64,000 nt of DNA, from the NCBI GenBank assembly GCA_039985655.1, contig JBDWSF010000014.1, forward strand, positions 248,001 to 312,000, in the 5' to 3' direction. This stretch comes from Postechiella sp039985655. Its GTDB lineage: Bacteria > Bacteroidota > Bacteroidia > Flavobacteriales > Flavobacteriaceae. A program made the position numbers and the translations under genes. Shown here piece after piece: positions 7,599-16,251 of the stretch (position 1 is the first letter of the stretch; each line of letters starts with the position of its first letter). The notes beneath the pieces are model-generated. The model did not search any database. It was not told the origin of the DNA and saw only the letters and a program-made list of their open reading frames with translations.

Positions 7599-8798
7599 TT
7601 ATACTCCTATAGGCCATTGATCTACTGCTGTAAATAATTTATTTTTCCATAATTTAATTTCTGCATCTGTAAGTAAACAGTCATTCAATTTCATTGTAAT
7701 TTCTTCTTTGTTTAGCTGTTGCCCTATAAAGACCAATTCTATTTTTCTGTCTCCAAATACAACATCCCAATCAGCTTCAATATCATCTTTGTTATCATTA
7801 AAAGCGGCATAATTAATTCGCTCACCAAAAGTCATAGAAGACCACCAAACACCTGCGGAGTCTGCCTTACAAGAACCACCTGCAGAACTCCACAATAGTG
7901 CTTGATTAGATCTTGATGCCAACCAAAACAATCCTTTACTTCTAATGATATTTTGTGGGAATTGTTGATTTAAATAGGTTAAAAAACGTTCTGGATGAAA
8001 CGGTTTTTTACTTCTAAAAACAAAGGAACTTATTCCATATTCTTCGGTTTCAGGAACATGTTCATTTTCTAATTCTTTTATCCACCCTGCAGCAGCTTCA
8101 GCTTTTTCATAATCAAACAAACCTGTATTTAGTACATTTTCTAGCTCAACTTTAGATTCATTAGCTGTAATAATGCGAGCTTCTGGATTTAATTTATGAA
8201 TAATGGCATGTAGTTCTTTAACATGATTTGGAGTTACCAAATCATGTTTATTGATAATGATAACATTGGCAAATTCAATTTGATCGGTTAATAGATTCAC
8301 AATAGTTCTATCATCTCCTTCTATATTGGTAAGCTCCCTAGTTGTTAAATAATCTGAACTAGAAAAATCTTTTAAGAAATTAAATGCATCCACTACGGTT
8401 ACCATAGTGTCTATATAACTAAAACGGCTTAAATCTATATTGCCATCTTCACTTTCAAAAGTAAAAGTTTGGGCTACAGGAATTGGCTCACTTATGCCCG
8501 AACTTTCAATAAGTAAATAATCAAATTTGTTTTGAGATGCTAATTTTTCAACCTCTACCATAAGATCTTCACGGAGTGTACAACAAATACATCCGTTAGA
8601 CATTTCTACTAATTTCTCTTCGGTTCTAGAAAGTGTATTTTCGTTTTCTATAAATTGAGCATCAACATTTACTTCGCTCATATCATTCACAATTACAGCT
8701 ACTTTTAAACCTTCTTTGTTATGTAATACATGATTTAGCAATGTAGTTTTTCCAGCTCCTAGAAAACCACTTAATACAGTTACAGGTAGTTTTTTCAT
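7599..8798 (-). CDS. COG0523 (CobW/ZigA-type) GTPase, putative zinc metallochaperone
   Basis: A 399-residue G3E-family GTPase. It has P-loop GFLGAGKTTLLNHVL at ~10-24, metal motif GCICC at ~69-73 (the CxCC signature of COG0523), ESSGISEP as switch region, NKHD as base-recognition motif near 184, and a CobW C-terminal domain from ~260. Subfamily members such as ZigA and ZNG1 hand zinc to client proteins under zinc limitation. Among the neighbours is a folE gene, whose product needs zinc, and a second COG0523 protein. The intact CxCC and GTP motifs suggest a working enzyme. Zinc as the metal is inferred from locus composition; cobalt or nickel cannot be excluded. Confidence 0.85.
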   Translation of the reverse strand: MKKLPVTVLSGFLGAGKTTLLNHVLHNKEGLKVAVIVNDMSEVNVDAQFIENENTLSRTEEKLVEMSNGCICCTLREDLMVEVEKLASQNKFDYLLIESSGISEPIPVAQTFTFESEDGNIDLSRFSYIDTMVTVVDAFNFLKDFSSSDYLTTRELTNIEGDDRTIVNLLTDQIEFANVIIINKHDLVTPNHVKELHAIIHKLNPEARIITANESKVELENVLNTGLFDYEKAEAAAGWIKELENEHVPETEEYGISSFVFRSKKPFHPERFLTYLNQQFPQNIIRSKGLFWLASRSNQALLWSSAGGSCKADSAGVWWSSMTFGERINYAAFNDNKDDIEADWDVVFGDRKIELVFIGQQLNKEEITMKLNDCLLTDAEIKLWKNKLFTAVDQWPIGV

Positions 8799-8839
8799 TT
8801 ATTATATTCTTTTTTGTGCGTTATCTAATTCTAATTAAT

Positions 8840-9742
8840 TTAATCTATCAAGAGAATCGTTTTAAGTGTTTTTTGAAGTAAAGATGGCTTACTACCAGGC
8901 CCAATAGTCAACAATTTAGAACCTGTTATAGGAACGCCATTAAATGGACGTATAAATACTTCTCCATCAGGGGTACGCTCAAAAAAAGTGTAATTTTTTT
9001 CATTTCCTATTTTAGTACAACCTTTTACCCTAAGAATGCTTTTAGGAAGTGCTTGGCAAATATTATATATGCATTTTTGATTGGGTAAAACAGGTAAATC
9101 AATAGAACATGAAGACCAATGTGTTTTTTGATGGTCGAACTTTTGTGCTGTGTTTTTAGACGATAACAGTTCAGGGAGCAATAAAACATCCAAACTATCC
9201 ATAGTTACTATTTTAGCTATTGGATTCACACTTTTTAATGTATTAATAACTTGAGTTTTTCTATTTTTATTTACCTTTTCAAGATGCGTTAAAACCAATA
9301 GTGAAGACACCTGAATTTGGTTAGCCTCAAGTTCATTATGTTCCCCTCGATTTTGCCAATTTTTAACGTCTATTACAGAAATTTGAATAGGCGGTAAAAA
9401 TCTATCATTCATTCCAACACCTAAAAATTCCATTAACGAACACGCATCCGATGTTCCGTTAGCTTCAATTAACGTAATCCCATTTTCTCTTTTTGGGATT
9501 CTGTTTACCATATTTCTTAGTTCATCTATACCACTACAACAAATACAACTTCCACTTAAAGGTTTAATACTATTTAATTCAATTTGTTCAGCAAATTGTT
9601 GAACATCCATATTTGCATTTTCGTAATCATTAAGGATAACAAAAGGATTCCATCCATTATTAGAAAATTTTTCTATTAAATACTTTAATAATGTTGTTTT
9701 ACCTGCCCCTAAAAACCCTACAACAGTTATAATAGCTTCCAT
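8840..9742 (-). CDS. Second, shorter COG0523 GTPase with degenerate base-recognition motif
   Basis: A 300-residue paralogue. P-loop GFLGAGKTTLLKYLI at ~8-22 and metal motif SCICCSG at ~64-70 are intact, and IEANGTSD replaces the usual ESSG segment. Where the NK(x)D GTP-specificity motif should follow the hydrophobic strand, the sequence reads LLVLTHLEKVNKN, so guanine selectivity may be relaxed. The C-terminal domain is about 100 residues shorter than in the neighbour. It lies 41 bases upstream of the first COG0523 gene and 58 bases downstream of folE in the same operon. Likely a specialised metallochaperone; its client is unknown. Confidence 0.8.
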   Translation of the reverse strand: MEAIITVVGFLGAGKTTLLKYLIEKFSNNGWNPFVILNDYENANMDVQQFAEQIELNSIKPLSGSCICCSGIDELRNMVNRIPKRENGITLIEANGTSDACSLMEFLGVGMNDRFLPPIQISVIDVKNWQNRGEHNELEANQIQVSSLLVLTHLEKVNKNRKTQVINTLKSVNPIAKIVTMDSLDVLLLPELLSSKNTAQKFDHQKTHWSSCSIDLPVLPNQKCIYNICQALPKSILRVKGCTKIGNEKNYTFFERTPDGEVFIRPFNGVPITGSKLLTIGPGSKPSLLQKTLKTILLID

Positions 9743-9800
9743 ATTTTTTTGATATTTTAAGGGCTTTAAATTTGTTTCTTTATATGGAGCAATATTATCT

Positions 9801-10466
9801 TTAAAGCGTTTGCTGACTTACAATATTCAAAAATTCCTTTCGGGTTGATTTATTTGAAAAACAACCTCCATATTCTAAAGTAGTCGTAAAGCTATTTTTG
9901 TCTTTTATTCCTCTTGAAGAAACACAAAGATGCTTGGCATTAATTACTACAATCACATCCTTTGTCTCTAATACATTTTGTAAATCATTTAAAATTTGAA
10001 GCGCTAACCTTTCTTGAACTTGTGGGCGGTGCGAATAGTAATCTACCAAACGATTAATTTTAGACAGTCCAATTACTTTTTTTGTTGGAATGTAACCTAC
10101 ATGTGCATACCCAACAATAGGTAAAAAATGATGCTCACAAGTAGAATCTATAGTTATATGCTGTTCTACAAGCATTTTTTTGTAACCATACTTATTATCA
10201 AATGTTGACAATTTTGGTTTATTAACTGGGTTTAGCCCATAAAACAGCTCTTTTACATACATTTTAGCAAAACGATATGGAGTCCCCGATAAACTATCAT
10301 CTGTTACATCTAGCCCCATTTCTTGCATTATCATTTTAAAATGATGCTGTATATTCTTGATTTTTTCATCATCCGATTTATCAAAGGCATCAGTTCGTAA
10401 AGGCGTTTCTATATTTGCAGAAAAATGGTTATCTCCTTCTATTTCAATCTCTTCTTTATCTTTCAT
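9801..10466 (-). CDS. folE: GTP cyclohydrolase I, zinc-dependent type
   Basis: Converts GTP to 7,8-dihydroneopterin triphosphate, the first step of folate and pterin synthesis. The 221-residue product has the family core: TCEHHFLPIVGYAHVGYIP near 108-126, HRPQVQERL near 148, and KHLCVSSRGIKD near 178-189. The Cys and His of CEHH and the Cys of HLCVSSRG are the three zinc ligands, so this is the zinc enzyme and not the zinc-independent FolE2. A copy inside a metal operon fits the known pattern of folE paralogues placed under zinc control, to keep folate synthesis running or receive zinc from COG0523 proteins. Whether another folE exists in the genome cannot be seen here. Overlaps merC by 11 bases. 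Confidence 0.92.
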   Translation of the reverse strand: MKDKEEIEIEGDNHFSANIETPLRTDAFDKSDDEKIKNIQHHFKMIMQEMGLDVTDDSLSGTPYRFAKMYVKELFYGLNPVNKPKLSTFDNKYGYKKMLVEQHITIDSTCEHHFLPIVGYAHVGYIPTKKVIGLSKINRLVDYYSHRPQVQERLALQILNDLQNVLETKDVIVVINAKHLCVSSRGIKDKNSFTTTLEYGGCFSNKSTRKEFLNIVSQQTL

Positions 10467-10860
10467 TTGTACAACATTTATTCAAGTTACATTGACAATA
10501 TTTTTTATTGTATAGATGTAATATTATTAGCGCTAATGCCGGAAAATATATTACATATTCTGGCAAAGGAAACCAAGCCGTTTTTTCATTGATTATAACA
10601 AATAACAATAGAAACCAACTTAACCATAAAGAAGGTTTCATCCATTTTTTTGAAGTTGTTTGTGTAGAACGATAAATGGCAAAAAAAGAAATTATTAAGA
10701 AAAAATAATCTATAAATTGCCACCAAGTAGGTGTCTCGCTACAACATGTTATAGCACAACTTTGTACTATAAAAATAAATGGAGTAGCAATACAGTGTAT
10801 AAGACAAAGTGTACTTGCTACAGCTCCTATATTATCTGGTTTTTGATTTGTGAGTATCAT
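10456..10860 (-). CDS. MerC-type inner-membrane metal transport protein
   Basis: A 134-residue, four-helix membrane protein. Helices are visible at ~12-34, 48-66, 75-93 and 98-118. Conserved MerC features are the STLCLIHCIATP motif in helix 1 (paired Cys of the metal path) and Cys-rich segments CCSE after helix 1 and CQCNLNKCC at the C-terminus. MerC proteins carry mercuric ions in mer operons, but Bacteroidota homologues are often found in zinc-responsive loci without merA, as here. It is the first gene of the seven-gene operon running to 5307 and overlaps folE by 11 bases. Zinc import or sensing is inferred. Confidence 0.8.
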   Translation of the reverse strand: MILTNQKPDNIGAVASTLCLIHCIATPFIFIVQSCAITCCSETPTWWQFIDYFFLIISFFAIYRSTQTTSKKWMKPSLWLSWFLLLFVIINEKTAWFPLPEYVIYFPALALIILHLYNKKYCQCNLNKCCTNER

Positions 10861-10873
10861 TTAATTGTATGAA

Positions 10874-10888
10874 TGCAACTTTACGGCA
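10874..10888 (-). promoter_or_regulatory. Degenerate half-operator at the merC promoter
   Basis: TGCAACTTTACGGCA keeps the left half TGCAACT and the outer GCA of the island palindrome but only 10 of 15 bases overall. On the minus strand it overlaps TAAAGTTG, a one-mismatch TAnnTTTG box, 14 bases before the merC ATG. Weak on sequence; position is the main argument. Confidence 0.3.
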
Positions 10889-11028
10889 TTAGTTTGTTTT
10901 AATAATTAATTTAGAGTGAACTATAAAGAAAAAATCTCAACTCATAATTTCTGGCACAGCCATTAAAAAATGAATACAAATTCAGAAGAATAATGCAGGC
11001 TAAGAGCATATACTTTTCTAATTTTCAT

Positions 11029-11508
11029 TTACTCAATAATTTTTATATCAATTGATGTTCTAGATTGCCAACCTGTTTCATCTGTTACAGAATAGGCACA
11101 GTGATAATCTCCAGCATCTATATCATTAGGGATTGTTATAGGAATATTAATTTCATAGCTCGTCAATTCATTTGCAATGGAATAATTTTCTATAAAAATT
11201 AATGGGTTTATAGCTTGTTTTATAGGAGCTAAATCACACTCGGTGACTTGGTCATCATGAGTGTGATGGTCAAAATTATTGTGAATATCTATACTATAAG
11301 AAGCTAATGCTTTATTATCGGTAACCTTAGCTCTAAAATTATACGTTTCACCTTTAGTAAATTGCGTACAACCTTGTGGAAATCCTTGGTTATAATTAAC
11401 AGTAATGGTGGGTTTTTCTTCATCTTTATTTATATTATCATCACTTGAACATGACGTTATTAGCAGTATGGATAAAATAAATAAATAATATTTTGATGTA
11501 AATTTCAT
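11029..11508 (-). CDS. DUF4625-like lipoprotein, third of the cluster
   Basis: A 159-residue exported lipoprotein: signal peptide with lipobox ITSC (Cys 20) followed by SSDDN, typical of Bacteroidota surface lipoproteins. The mature part is a beta-sandwich with His-rich strands (NNFDHHTHDDQ), two extra cysteines (GFPQGCTQF, TECDLAP) and the closing pattern DIDAGDYHCAYSVTDETGW that matches the other two lipoproteins of the locus. I assign it to the DUF4625 group by this pattern. Probably a metal-binding surface protein working with the TonB receptor at 13207-15591. It follows the second lipoprotein after a terminator-like hairpin, so its expression may be lower. Confidence 0.65.
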   Translation of the reverse strand: MKFTSKYYLFILSILLITSCSSDDNINKDEEKPTITVNYNQGFPQGCTQFTKGETYNFRAKVTDNKALASYSIDIHNNFDHHTHDDQVTECDLAPIKQAINPLIFIENYSIANELTSYEINIPITIPNDIDAGDYHCAYSVTDETGWQSRTSIDIKIIE

Positions 11509-11523
11509 TTTCTAAAGTTTAAA

Positions 11524-11551
11524 ACCGCATAACATAATGATGCTATGCGGT
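11524..11551 (-). terminator. Hairpin between the second and third lipoprotein genes
   Basis: Twelve-base arms 11524-11535 and 11540-11551 (ACCGCATA-CAT against ATG-TATGCGGT with one G-U pair) enclose a 4-base loop. On the minus strand only TTTT follows, so termination may be partial. It lies 15 bases beyond the stop of the second lipoprotein gene. Confidence 0.6.
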
Positions 11552-11565
11552 ATAATTATTTTTTA

Positions 11566-12339
11566 TTATGCTGTAACATCTATATGCGTTTCATATTCTT
11601 TGGTATTTCCATCTTCATCTTCTACTGTAAAAATGATATGGTACTCGCCTACTGGTGCAGTAACAGGAACATCAATATGTTCATGAAATTCTATTTCGGT
11701 TTCTTCATGATAACCATCAAGAAATTCGGCTTCATAATCCCATTCTACCTCTCCATCACCTGGAGTAATGTCATGAGCATGTGCATCAACGGTAATATTA
11801 TGGATGCCATTTACAGCGCTTATCATAAATTCGGTATGAAAATCATCTCCTCTAGCAACAGTCGTGTCTATAGAAATATCACTTAGGGTAATAAAATCCA
11901 TAATCTCAATATGTCCTTCAACTTCAGTACTTTTTCCAGATTCATCAGTTACGGTTAACTCAATATGATACTCGCCCGCAGGAATATTGGTAGGCACATC
12001 TATATGTTCATGAAATGTTGGATTAATAGCCAGATATTTACTATCTGTAAATACCTGTTCAAAATCCCAATCAACCTCATCATCACCTGGCGTTAAATCA
12101 TGCGCATGAATGGAAATCGTAATACTACTTACAATGGCTTCCGCATTAATTTCTGCTTCTAAATGAATATCCGATCCTTTATAGGCAACAAAATCTGTAG
12201 AATGAGTACTGCCTTCTCCATATTCAAAATCAGAGATTACGAGTGCATTAACTAAAGGGCTATCATCGTCACTACTACAAGAGTTTAAAAATAATCCTAG
12301 AAAAGCAATTATAGCTAAAAATTTAAAATTTGTTTTCAT
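11566..12339 (-). CDS. DUF4625-like lipoprotein with two tandem His-rich domains
   Basis: A 257-residue lipoprotein (lipobox LNSC, Cys 21, then SSDDD). The mature part is two copies of one ~110-residue beta domain: the first holds HAHDLTPGDDEVDWDFEQVF and FHEHIDVPTNIPAGEYHIELTV, the second HAHDITPGDGEVEWDYEAEF and FHEHIDVPVTAPVGEYHIIFTV. Conserved His in HAHD and FHEH, with acidic residues, make a good metal site. The leader is almost identical to that of the next gene upstream while the mature parts differ. The role is inferred from the TonB receptor and zinc-locus neighbours, perhaps zinc capture or storage at the surface. Confidence 0.7.
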   Translation of the reverse strand: MKTNFKFLAIIAFLGLFLNSCSSDDDSPLVNALVISDFEYGEGSTHSTDFVAYKGSDIHLEAEINAEAIVSSITISIHAHDLTPGDDEVDWDFEQVFTDSKYLAINPTFHEHIDVPTNIPAGEYHIELTVTDESGKSTEVEGHIEIMDFITLSDISIDTTVARGDDFHTEFMISAVNGIHNITVDAHAHDITPGDGEVEWDYEAEFLDGYHEETEIEFHEHIDVPVTAPVGEYHIIFTVEDEDGNTKEYETHIDVTA

Positions 12340-12367
12340 AATTTTTATGTTGTTATAAAATTTGTAA

Positions 12368-13195
12368 TTAATTCACAATACTAAATGGAATAGATAATTT
12401 AACCGCTTCGTTTTCTCCCGATTCTTTTACATATATATTTAGCCAATAATCTCCAAGAGGAAATTCAGGATTAATATCCAAGTGATAATGAATGTCAGGA
12501 TTAGTTTGGTCCTCATAAAGGTCTTCTGGCAATACAACTACTATATTATCCCAACTACCTGCAGATACATTTTGTCCTTCTCTCCACTCCTCGAACCATA
12601 ACTCATATTTTATTTCACTAACAGTGTTATTTCCAGCATCAAATTCAAATTCGGTATCCAGCTCATCACTTCCATATACTATTTGATTATCATCACCAAT
12701 TTCAACTTCCGTAAATTTCTTAACAATTTCAAATTGCTTTGTAATAATACTTTCTGAATTATCTTCTTCTACTACCGTGATTTTTAAACTATAAGTTCCT
12801 TCCGCAGGTCTCACTTCTGGGAAAATTTCATTTTCTGGATCAAAATAGATATGATAATGTATATGTGGGTTTAATTGCCCTGCATAATAACCTTCATCAA
12901 CCAAATGACCAGATACTAGCCATTCTGCTTCACCATCATTAGGCTCACTTACATTTATTGGATTAATATCATAATAAATTTCTGTAACCTTGTTTTCACC
13001 CGTATAGTCAAATTCAGTATGTAAGTCTACATTGTACTGCGGCACTTTAAAGTCTGTATTTCCAATTTCAATATTTTCAAACCTTTCCGAATTCTTATCT
13101 GCGTTAGGGTCGATAGTATCGTCATCACTACTACAAGAGTGTAAAAAGAGTCCTAGAAAAGCGATTATCGCCAAAAATTTAAAATTTGTTTTCAT
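12368..13195 (-). CDS. DUF4625-like lipoprotein following the TonB receptor
   Basis: Lipoprotein of about 275 residues. I chose the ATG at 13195 because from there the leader (MKTNFKFLAIIAFLGLFLHSC) equals that of the neighbouring paralogue at 12339 except for one residue; an upstream ATG at 13210 in frame overlaps the receptor gene. Two similar beta domains follow, with HIHYHIYFDPENE and DIHYHLDINPEFPLGDYWL as His-rich strand motifs and W-containing acidic loops. It sits 11 bases after the receptor stop, so the two are co-transcribed. Probably a surface metal-binding partner of the receptor; family placement is by pattern only. Confidence 0.65.
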   Translation of the reverse strand: MKTNFKFLAIIAFLGLFLHSCSSDDDTIDPNADKNSERFENIEIGNTDFKVPQYNVDLHTEFDYTGENKVTEIYYDINPINVSEPNDGEAEWLVSGHLVDEGYYAGQLNPHIHYHIYFDPENEIFPEVRPAEGTYSLKITVVEEDNSESIITKQFEIVKKFTEVEIGDDNQIVYGSDELDTEFEFDAGNNTVSEIKYELWFEEWREGQNVSAGSWDNIVVVLPEDLYEDQTNPDIHYHLDINPEFPLGDYWLNIYVKESGENEAVKLSIPFSIVN

Positions 13196-13206
13196 TGTGA
13201 TTGTTT

Positions 13207-15591
13207 TCATTTGTTTTTATTTATAAAAGGAATTGTTAATGATATGGATAGGTTTCTACCAGCTTCAGGTACATCTATTAACCTATAAAAACTGGTATGG
13301 TCAAAATATTTGGTGTTGAATACATTATTCAGTTTCACACGCATTTCAACAGGTAGGCTATTTTTAAATACATTCATTTCTGTTAAAAGAAATATATTTA
13401 GTACTTGATAGCCTCTTGTTTTTTCCTCAGGAGGTACAATTTCATTTTGCGCTGCAGCAATTCTATAGTCAGCAATACATTGTGGTTTATCAAAAAAGAA
13501 CATTTTTTTAAACTGATAACTAACAGAAAATAATCCTGATAATGGCGGCGAAAAAGGCAATGTAAAATCCTTTTTAACCCCACTAGTTTGTCTGGAAAAC
13601 ACATATTCTGCAGACGCATCAAGTTGTAGATTTTTGAATACTGTAGTACTTGCTCTTATTTCTCCTCCAAACCTAAAAACCTTAGCTTGTGTATATTCAT
13701 ATATTTGTAGGGTTTCATAGTAGTTTGAAGTGGGATTCAAATAAATATAGTTTTCAAAGAAATTAACAAATGGGCTAATACCAACTGAAAATTGTGTCGT
13801 TGTATGGTCTATATCAATATCTAATTGATAGGACTCTTCAGGATTTAAATTAAGATTTCCTTTTTCATAGCGATACATATGATAATTCACTCCATCTGAA
13901 GCCAATTCGTTAGCCAATGGTATTCTAAAGCTTTTACCAATATTTAGTTTATACGTCGTTTTTTTTTGAATGTAACTAAGCCCTGCGGAAGCACTGATAT
14001 TTCCAAAATCCAAGGTTTTATTCTGGGCTCTTTGTAAATAAACATCAGATGTGGAACCATCATTATTATCCATGATAGATGGAAACCAATCGTAATACGA
14101 TTTGGTATCTACTAATCCGTAATCATAACGTATCCCTGCCAGAAAATGTAAATCAGGACGAATCTCTAATTGGTCATAAACAAACGTCCCAATAGTAAAA
14201 CGATTATATTCTGGAATCAAAAATCCCCAACCTCCAATGTTATTATCTTGATATTCAATATTTATCCCAGCAACAATGTTATGCACGTCATTCGGGTTAA
14301 AAGTATCTCTCATATTTAGGGAGTACGTATTCTTATTAAACGCTCGCTCTTTGCTGTCTAACGGTTTTGGCATATAGCCATGAGGAACAGGTTCTGAATG
14401 TTCTTCTCTATGATTATTTTGAAAACCCAAATCAAAATGCAAAGTATGTTTACCCGTGATTACAGAAGTATTGTTGGTAATTTTAAAATGGTTCACTTTA
14501 TGAAAAGGCAGATCGATATCTCTATTAGAACTATCGTAATCGATGTTAGAAGTTCTAACTTCCAAGCCGTGGGCATTGGCAAAAAAGCCGTTTTTAGCAT
14601 TCACATTACTAAAAAAAAATTCCGATGTTATATGGTCTGAAACATAACCAATACTAAAGTTCGCATTGGCTTCTTTTCCTGCGGTATTCCTTAAATTGTT
14701 ATTATGTAATTCAAAAATGTAATTCTCGTAATTAATTTTTTCTGTAGGCACTTTATAATCTCCATAATCCCTATAAGTTAGACGTCCTCGATAAAACCAT
14801 TTTTCTTTTCGTGTCTCAATAGCAGCAGAAACACCTAATAAATCATTATTATTTTCCCCAAGAATATTTACTTCTCCTTGGAGAGCGTTTGGTGACGGTA
14901 TTTTATTTGGTTGAATATCTACAACACCTGCAATGGCATCAGAACCATAAACCAAAGACGCTGGACCTTTTATAATTTGTATATGTTCAATACCATATTG
15001 GTCTATTTCTAGACCATGGTCATTGCCCCATTGTTGTGCTTCGTGTTTTATACCATTTTGAACAACGACAACTCTATTAAATCCTAAACCTCTAATAACA
15101 GGCTTAGATTGCCCCGAACCAATATTGATTGTACTTACCCCAGGAATTTTACTCAGGGTCTGCATCAAACTGTTTTCTCTATTTTTATCCAGAAACGCTT
15201 TAGAAACTGTATGAGAAACTATAGGTGTTTCTTTAGCTATTCTTTGCTTTGATTTGCTATGTACTTTAACTTCCTCAAGAGCCGTGGAAAATTCATTTAA
15301 CAAGACTTGTACTGTTTCCATTTTTGGTCGCACAATGATGCTAACTTTTTGGGGTGCATAACCTATATGGGATATGGTAAAAGCATAAGTGTTTTCTACT
15401 AAATTTTTTATTGTAAAAGCACCTGTTACCGATGAAATTGAAAATATACCTTTGCCTATAATATTGGCTCCCTCTATAGGTTGTAAGGTTTGGGCGTCTA
15501 TCACAAACCCTTTTATTTGAAAAGAATCTTGCGAAAACGCCATAAAGCATAGGCTAAAACACAGCCATATACTCAGTATTTTTTGAAACAT
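13207..15591 (-). CDS. TonB-dependent outer-membrane receptor, probable zinc (ZnuD-like) uptake
   Basis: About 794 residues from the ATG at 15591, chosen because it opens a proper signal peptide (MFQKILSIW...MAFSQ); the longer frame to 15657 adds 22 residues unlike a signal. Domains: signal peptide, carboxypeptidase-regulatory-like domain (~25-105, IKGFVIDAQTLQPIEGANI), TonB plug with PGVSTINIGSGQSKPVIRGL and GPASLVYGSDAIAG, and a 22-strand barrel ending in a Phe-rich strand. The plug segment HEAQQWGNDHGLEID and periplasmic/loop His resemble the ZnuD and copper receptor group. Neighbouring His-rich lipoproteins and COG0523 genes favour zinc. It takes substrate across the outer membrane using TonB energy. 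Confidence 0.85.
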   Translation of the reverse strand: MFQKILSIWLCFSLCFMAFSQDSFQIKGFVIDAQTLQPIEGANIIGKGIFSISSVTGAFTIKNLVENTYAFTISHIGYAPQKVSIIVRPKMETVQVLLNEFSTALEEVKVHSKSKQRIAKETPIVSHTVSKAFLDKNRENSLMQTLSKIPGVSTINIGSGQSKPVIRGLGFNRVVVVQNGIKHEAQQWGNDHGLEIDQYGIEHIQIIKGPASLVYGSDAIAGVVDIQPNKIPSPNALQGEVNILGENNNDLLGVSAAIETRKEKWFYRGRLTYRDYGDYKVPTEKINYENYIFELHNNNLRNTAGKEANANFSIGYVSDHITSEFFFSNVNAKNGFFANAHGLEVRTSNIDYDSSNRDIDLPFHKVNHFKITNNTSVITGKHTLHFDLGFQNNHREEHSEPVPHGYMPKPLDSKERAFNKNTYSLNMRDTFNPNDVHNIVAGINIEYQDNNIGGWGFLIPEYNRFTIGTFVYDQLEIRPDLHFLAGIRYDYGLVDTKSYYDWFPSIMDNNDGSTSDVYLQRAQNKTLDFGNISASAGLSYIQKKTTYKLNIGKSFRIPLANELASDGVNYHMYRYEKGNLNLNPEESYQLDIDIDHTTTQFSVGISPFVNFFENYIYLNPTSNYYETLQIYEYTQAKVFRFGGEIRASTTVFKNLQLDASAEYVFSRQTSGVKKDFTLPFSPPLSGLFSVSYQFKKMFFFDKPQCIADYRIAAAQNEIVPPEEKTRGYQVLNIFLLTEMNVFKNSLPVEMRVKLNNVFNTKYFDHTSFYRLIDVPEAGRNLSISLTIPFINKNK

Positions 15592-15828
15592 AATTGAAAT
15601 ACTATAAGATTTGAACAATTGTCCCAGAAAAAGGACTATGGTAAAACCTATACACAAATTTATAAAAGACTAAATTCAAGAACTATTTTTACTCAATAAC
15701 CAGATAACTAACAAGTAGTTACGTTAAACTTATTAATGAGCAGCAGAACATATTAATTCGTTTAGAACGACTTAATACTTAAACCTTTAAACTTGGTCAA
15801 ACTCTTAAATAAAATGTACAAGGAAAAC

Positions 15829-16137
15829 TTATAGTAAAAAAGGAGGAGGTCGGGAAAAGAGCTGATTTATAGCAATTGTACTTGTGATAATAAAATTATA
15901 GCTTTTATTTATCTCACCTAGAACAATTAGCTCCCTGTTTTCAATTGTGAAATCCTGTAAATTAGGTGCAAGTAAAGGAGTTAAGTTATGCGTAATGGCA
16001 TAGTCACAAATAGCACAATGAATTTCGTGGTCTTCATCATTTGCATGAGACAACATATGAAGCCCTACCATTTTCATAGTAAAGAAAAGAGCAATAAAAA
16101 CAAAGGTTATACTATTCTTAATCGGACTTATTTTCAT
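15829..16137 (-). CDS. Small membrane-anchored His/Cys protein, first gene of the receptor unit
   Basis: A 102-residue protein with one N-terminal hydrophobic segment (~9-28) followed by LHMLSHANDEDHEIHCAICD, a cluster of five His, acidic residues and a CxxC that looks like a metal site. A second mildly hydrophobic segment lies near 78-92. I recall proteins of this shape ahead of TonB receptors in flavobacterial metal loci but know no characterised member. The promoter with the palindrome at 16222-16261 lies directly upstream, and the receptor gene begins 237 bases downstream. A metal sensor or periplasmic carrier is plausible, not shown. Confidence 0.6.
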   Translation of the reverse strand: MKISPIKNSITFVFIALFFTMKMVGLHMLSHANDEDHEIHCAICDYAITHNLTPLLAPNLQDFTIENRELIVLGEINKSYNFIITSTIAINQLFSRPPPFLL

Positions 16138-16221
16138 TATAGCATATAAAACTTCTAAAAAGAAATACTTAGTATTTTTATAATTTGTTAGTTAGTAACT
16201 TAATTGTAATAAATTATTTTG

Positions 16222-16251
16222 CAAATATATTATTTTTTCACACTAACGCAA
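16222..16251 (-). promoter_or_regulatory. Promoter of the receptor/lipoprotein unit
   Basis: Read on the minus strand, TTG (16249-16251) and TATATTTG (16222-16229) are separated by exactly 19 bases, a full match to the Bacteroidota pattern TTG-N19-TAnnTTTG. The predicted start of transcription lies roughly 75 bases before the ATG at 16137. Confidence 0.7.

Noticed and set aside
10456..10860. MerC considered as evidence of a mercury-resistance operon
   Set aside because: No merA, merR, merT or merP is present; all neighbours point to a metal-starvation locus.
11545..11886. 113-codon + strand frame opposite the second lipoprotein gene
   Set aside because: Antisense shadow of a conserved two-domain lipoprotein; no features of its own.
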